Assembly (NCBI GenBank): GCA_028276075.1
Contig: JAPYXA010000005.1
Span: 1-15,043 of the forward strand
DNA length: 15,043 nt
Direction: 5' to 3'
DNA from: Minisyncoccota bacterium
GTDB taxonomy: Bacteria; Patescibacteriota; Minisyncoccia; UBA6257; HR35
This document shows, piece after piece, positions 14,364-15,043 of this stretch. The notes beneath the pieces are model-generated. The model searched no databases. It was not told the DNA's origin and saw only the letters and a program-made list of their open reading frames with translations. Position 1 is the first letter of the stretch, and each line of letters begins with the position of its first letter. A program made the position numbers and the translations under genes.

Positions 14364-15043
14364 CTTTTAAAGAATAATAAATTTGTAAAAATAAATAAAC
14401 ATAGAAAGCAATCATTATACCCAAAGGTGTTTTCAAATATATACTAAAAAAACTAAAAATTTTAGCTATCTCCAGTATATAGTTTAAAAGTGGTAAAATT
14501 ATCCACCCAAAATAACCCAAAGGAAAAATTAAAAATATTCCTGCTAGCGACATAATATAAGGCAAAACTGGCAAAACGAATAAATTTGAAACAAACGAAA
14601 AAAAATTAAAATTTCCAAATTTATACAGTATCAAGGGAAGAGTAAAAATTTGCGCTCCCAGTATTTCAGAAATTGTTTTTTTAAAGAAATTGTTTTCAAC
14701 AAAATACAATTTATTTTCAATAATAGGCGAAAGATAAAAAATTCCAAAAATAGCTAAAAAAGAAAGTTGAGTACCTATATCGTTTAAAATCAAAGATGGC
14801 GAAAAAAGTGCAAAAATAAACAATGTAATAACTAAGATATTTCTTTTTAAAGGAATTCTACCAAACTTATTTTTAACTAAAATAAGAAAAAAAGCCATTA
14901 TTGCGGCTCTCAAAACATTTCCTTCAAATCCCATAACAAAAACAAAAAATATAATAATAAAATTAGAAAAATAAAACAAAAATCTAGTAGACAAAAAAGA
15001 GAGACTTTTTAAAAATTCATAAAAAACAGAAAACATTAAAGTT
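14329..15043 (-). CDS. comEC: ComEC/Rec2 competence membrane domain, 5' end cut by window edge
   Basis: This is the membrane channel of natural transformation. The visible part is mostly hydrophobic helices. The family stretch FVMGFEGNVLRAAIMAFFLIL and then LFALFSPSLILNDIGTQLSFLAIFGIFYL matches the competence domain (consensus G-x-x-x-S-x-x-R-A-x-x-M and F-Q-L-S-F). It ends after a last helix and an acidic tail DETIDFDFNFN with TAA. A Met codon at 15036 exists, but the frame stays open to the edge (ACT-TTA before it), and the expected upstream S-G-x-H motif and N-terminal OB region are missing. The true start is therefore probably to the right of the window. Confidence 0.88.
   Translation of the reverse strand, partial: TLMFSVFYEFLKSLSFLSTRFLFYFSNFIIIFFVFVMGFEGNVLRAAIMAFFLILVKNKFGRIPLKRNILVITLFIFALFSPSLILNDIGTQLSFLAIFGIFYLSPIIENKLYFVENNFFKKTISEILGAQIFTLPLILYKFGNFNFFSFVSNLFVLPVLPYIMSLAGIFLIFPLGYFGWIILPLLNYILEIAKIFSFFSIYLKTPLGIMIAFYVYLFLQIYYSLKDETIDFDFNFN

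Noticed and set aside
1..15043. CRISPR array, insertion sequence, prophage or defence system
   Set aside because: No regularly spaced repeats, transposase, integrase or terminal inverted repeats were seen; nearly all the sequence is taken up by housekeeping genes.

Overview
The window is a gene-dense, strongly AT-rich stretch of a bacterial chromosome. Every gene I can support lies on the minus strand. Genes overlap or abut (TAATG and ATGA junctions), there are no mobile elements, and the content is housekeeping: cell wall, protein export, tRNA charging, replication/repair, RNase P and DNA uptake. TGA ends at least four genes (mraY, the S11 peptidase, the small gene before secD, tsaE) and does not interrupt reading frames, so UGA is a normal stop. 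Together with short protein versions, a ComEC split in two and no visible Shine-Dalgarno sites, this suggests a reduced-genome lineage such as Patescibacteria/CPR (code 11, not the UGA=Gly groups). That placement is inference; no taxonomic marker was searched.

In transcription order (right to left): a two-gene ComEC (competence membrane domain cut by the right edge, then its metallo-beta-lactamase part); rnpB with a good promoter; yebC; a 58-residue hyperacidic microprotein ending in a strong intrinsic terminator; an operon of tsaE, polA and a membrane PAS histidine kinase; then gltX with a probable leaderless promoter, a 100-residue membrane protein, secD and secF; tRNA-Thr(GGU) with its own promoter; and khpA, scpB, an S11 D,D-carboxypeptidase, mraY and murA (3' end cut by the left edge).

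The last group joins chromosome segregation (ScpB) to cytoplasmic (MurA), membrane (MraY) and extracytoplasmic (D,D-carboxypeptidase) peptidoglycan steps. Both precursor enzymes have changed active sites: MurA has Asp in place of the fosfomycin-target Cys, and MraY shows a reciprocal Asn/Asp swap at two motif positions. The RNase P RNA lacks the L15 GGU that binds tRNA CCA ends, and the only tRNA gene here encodes no CCA.

I see no convincing new multi-gene system. The best leads are the altered MurA/MraY sites, the hyperacidic microprotein, the variant histidine kinase coupled to polA, the RNase P/tRNA correspondence, and a recurring T-run/A-run element directly before start codons. No gene-free stretch exceeds 300 bases once rnpB is counted.
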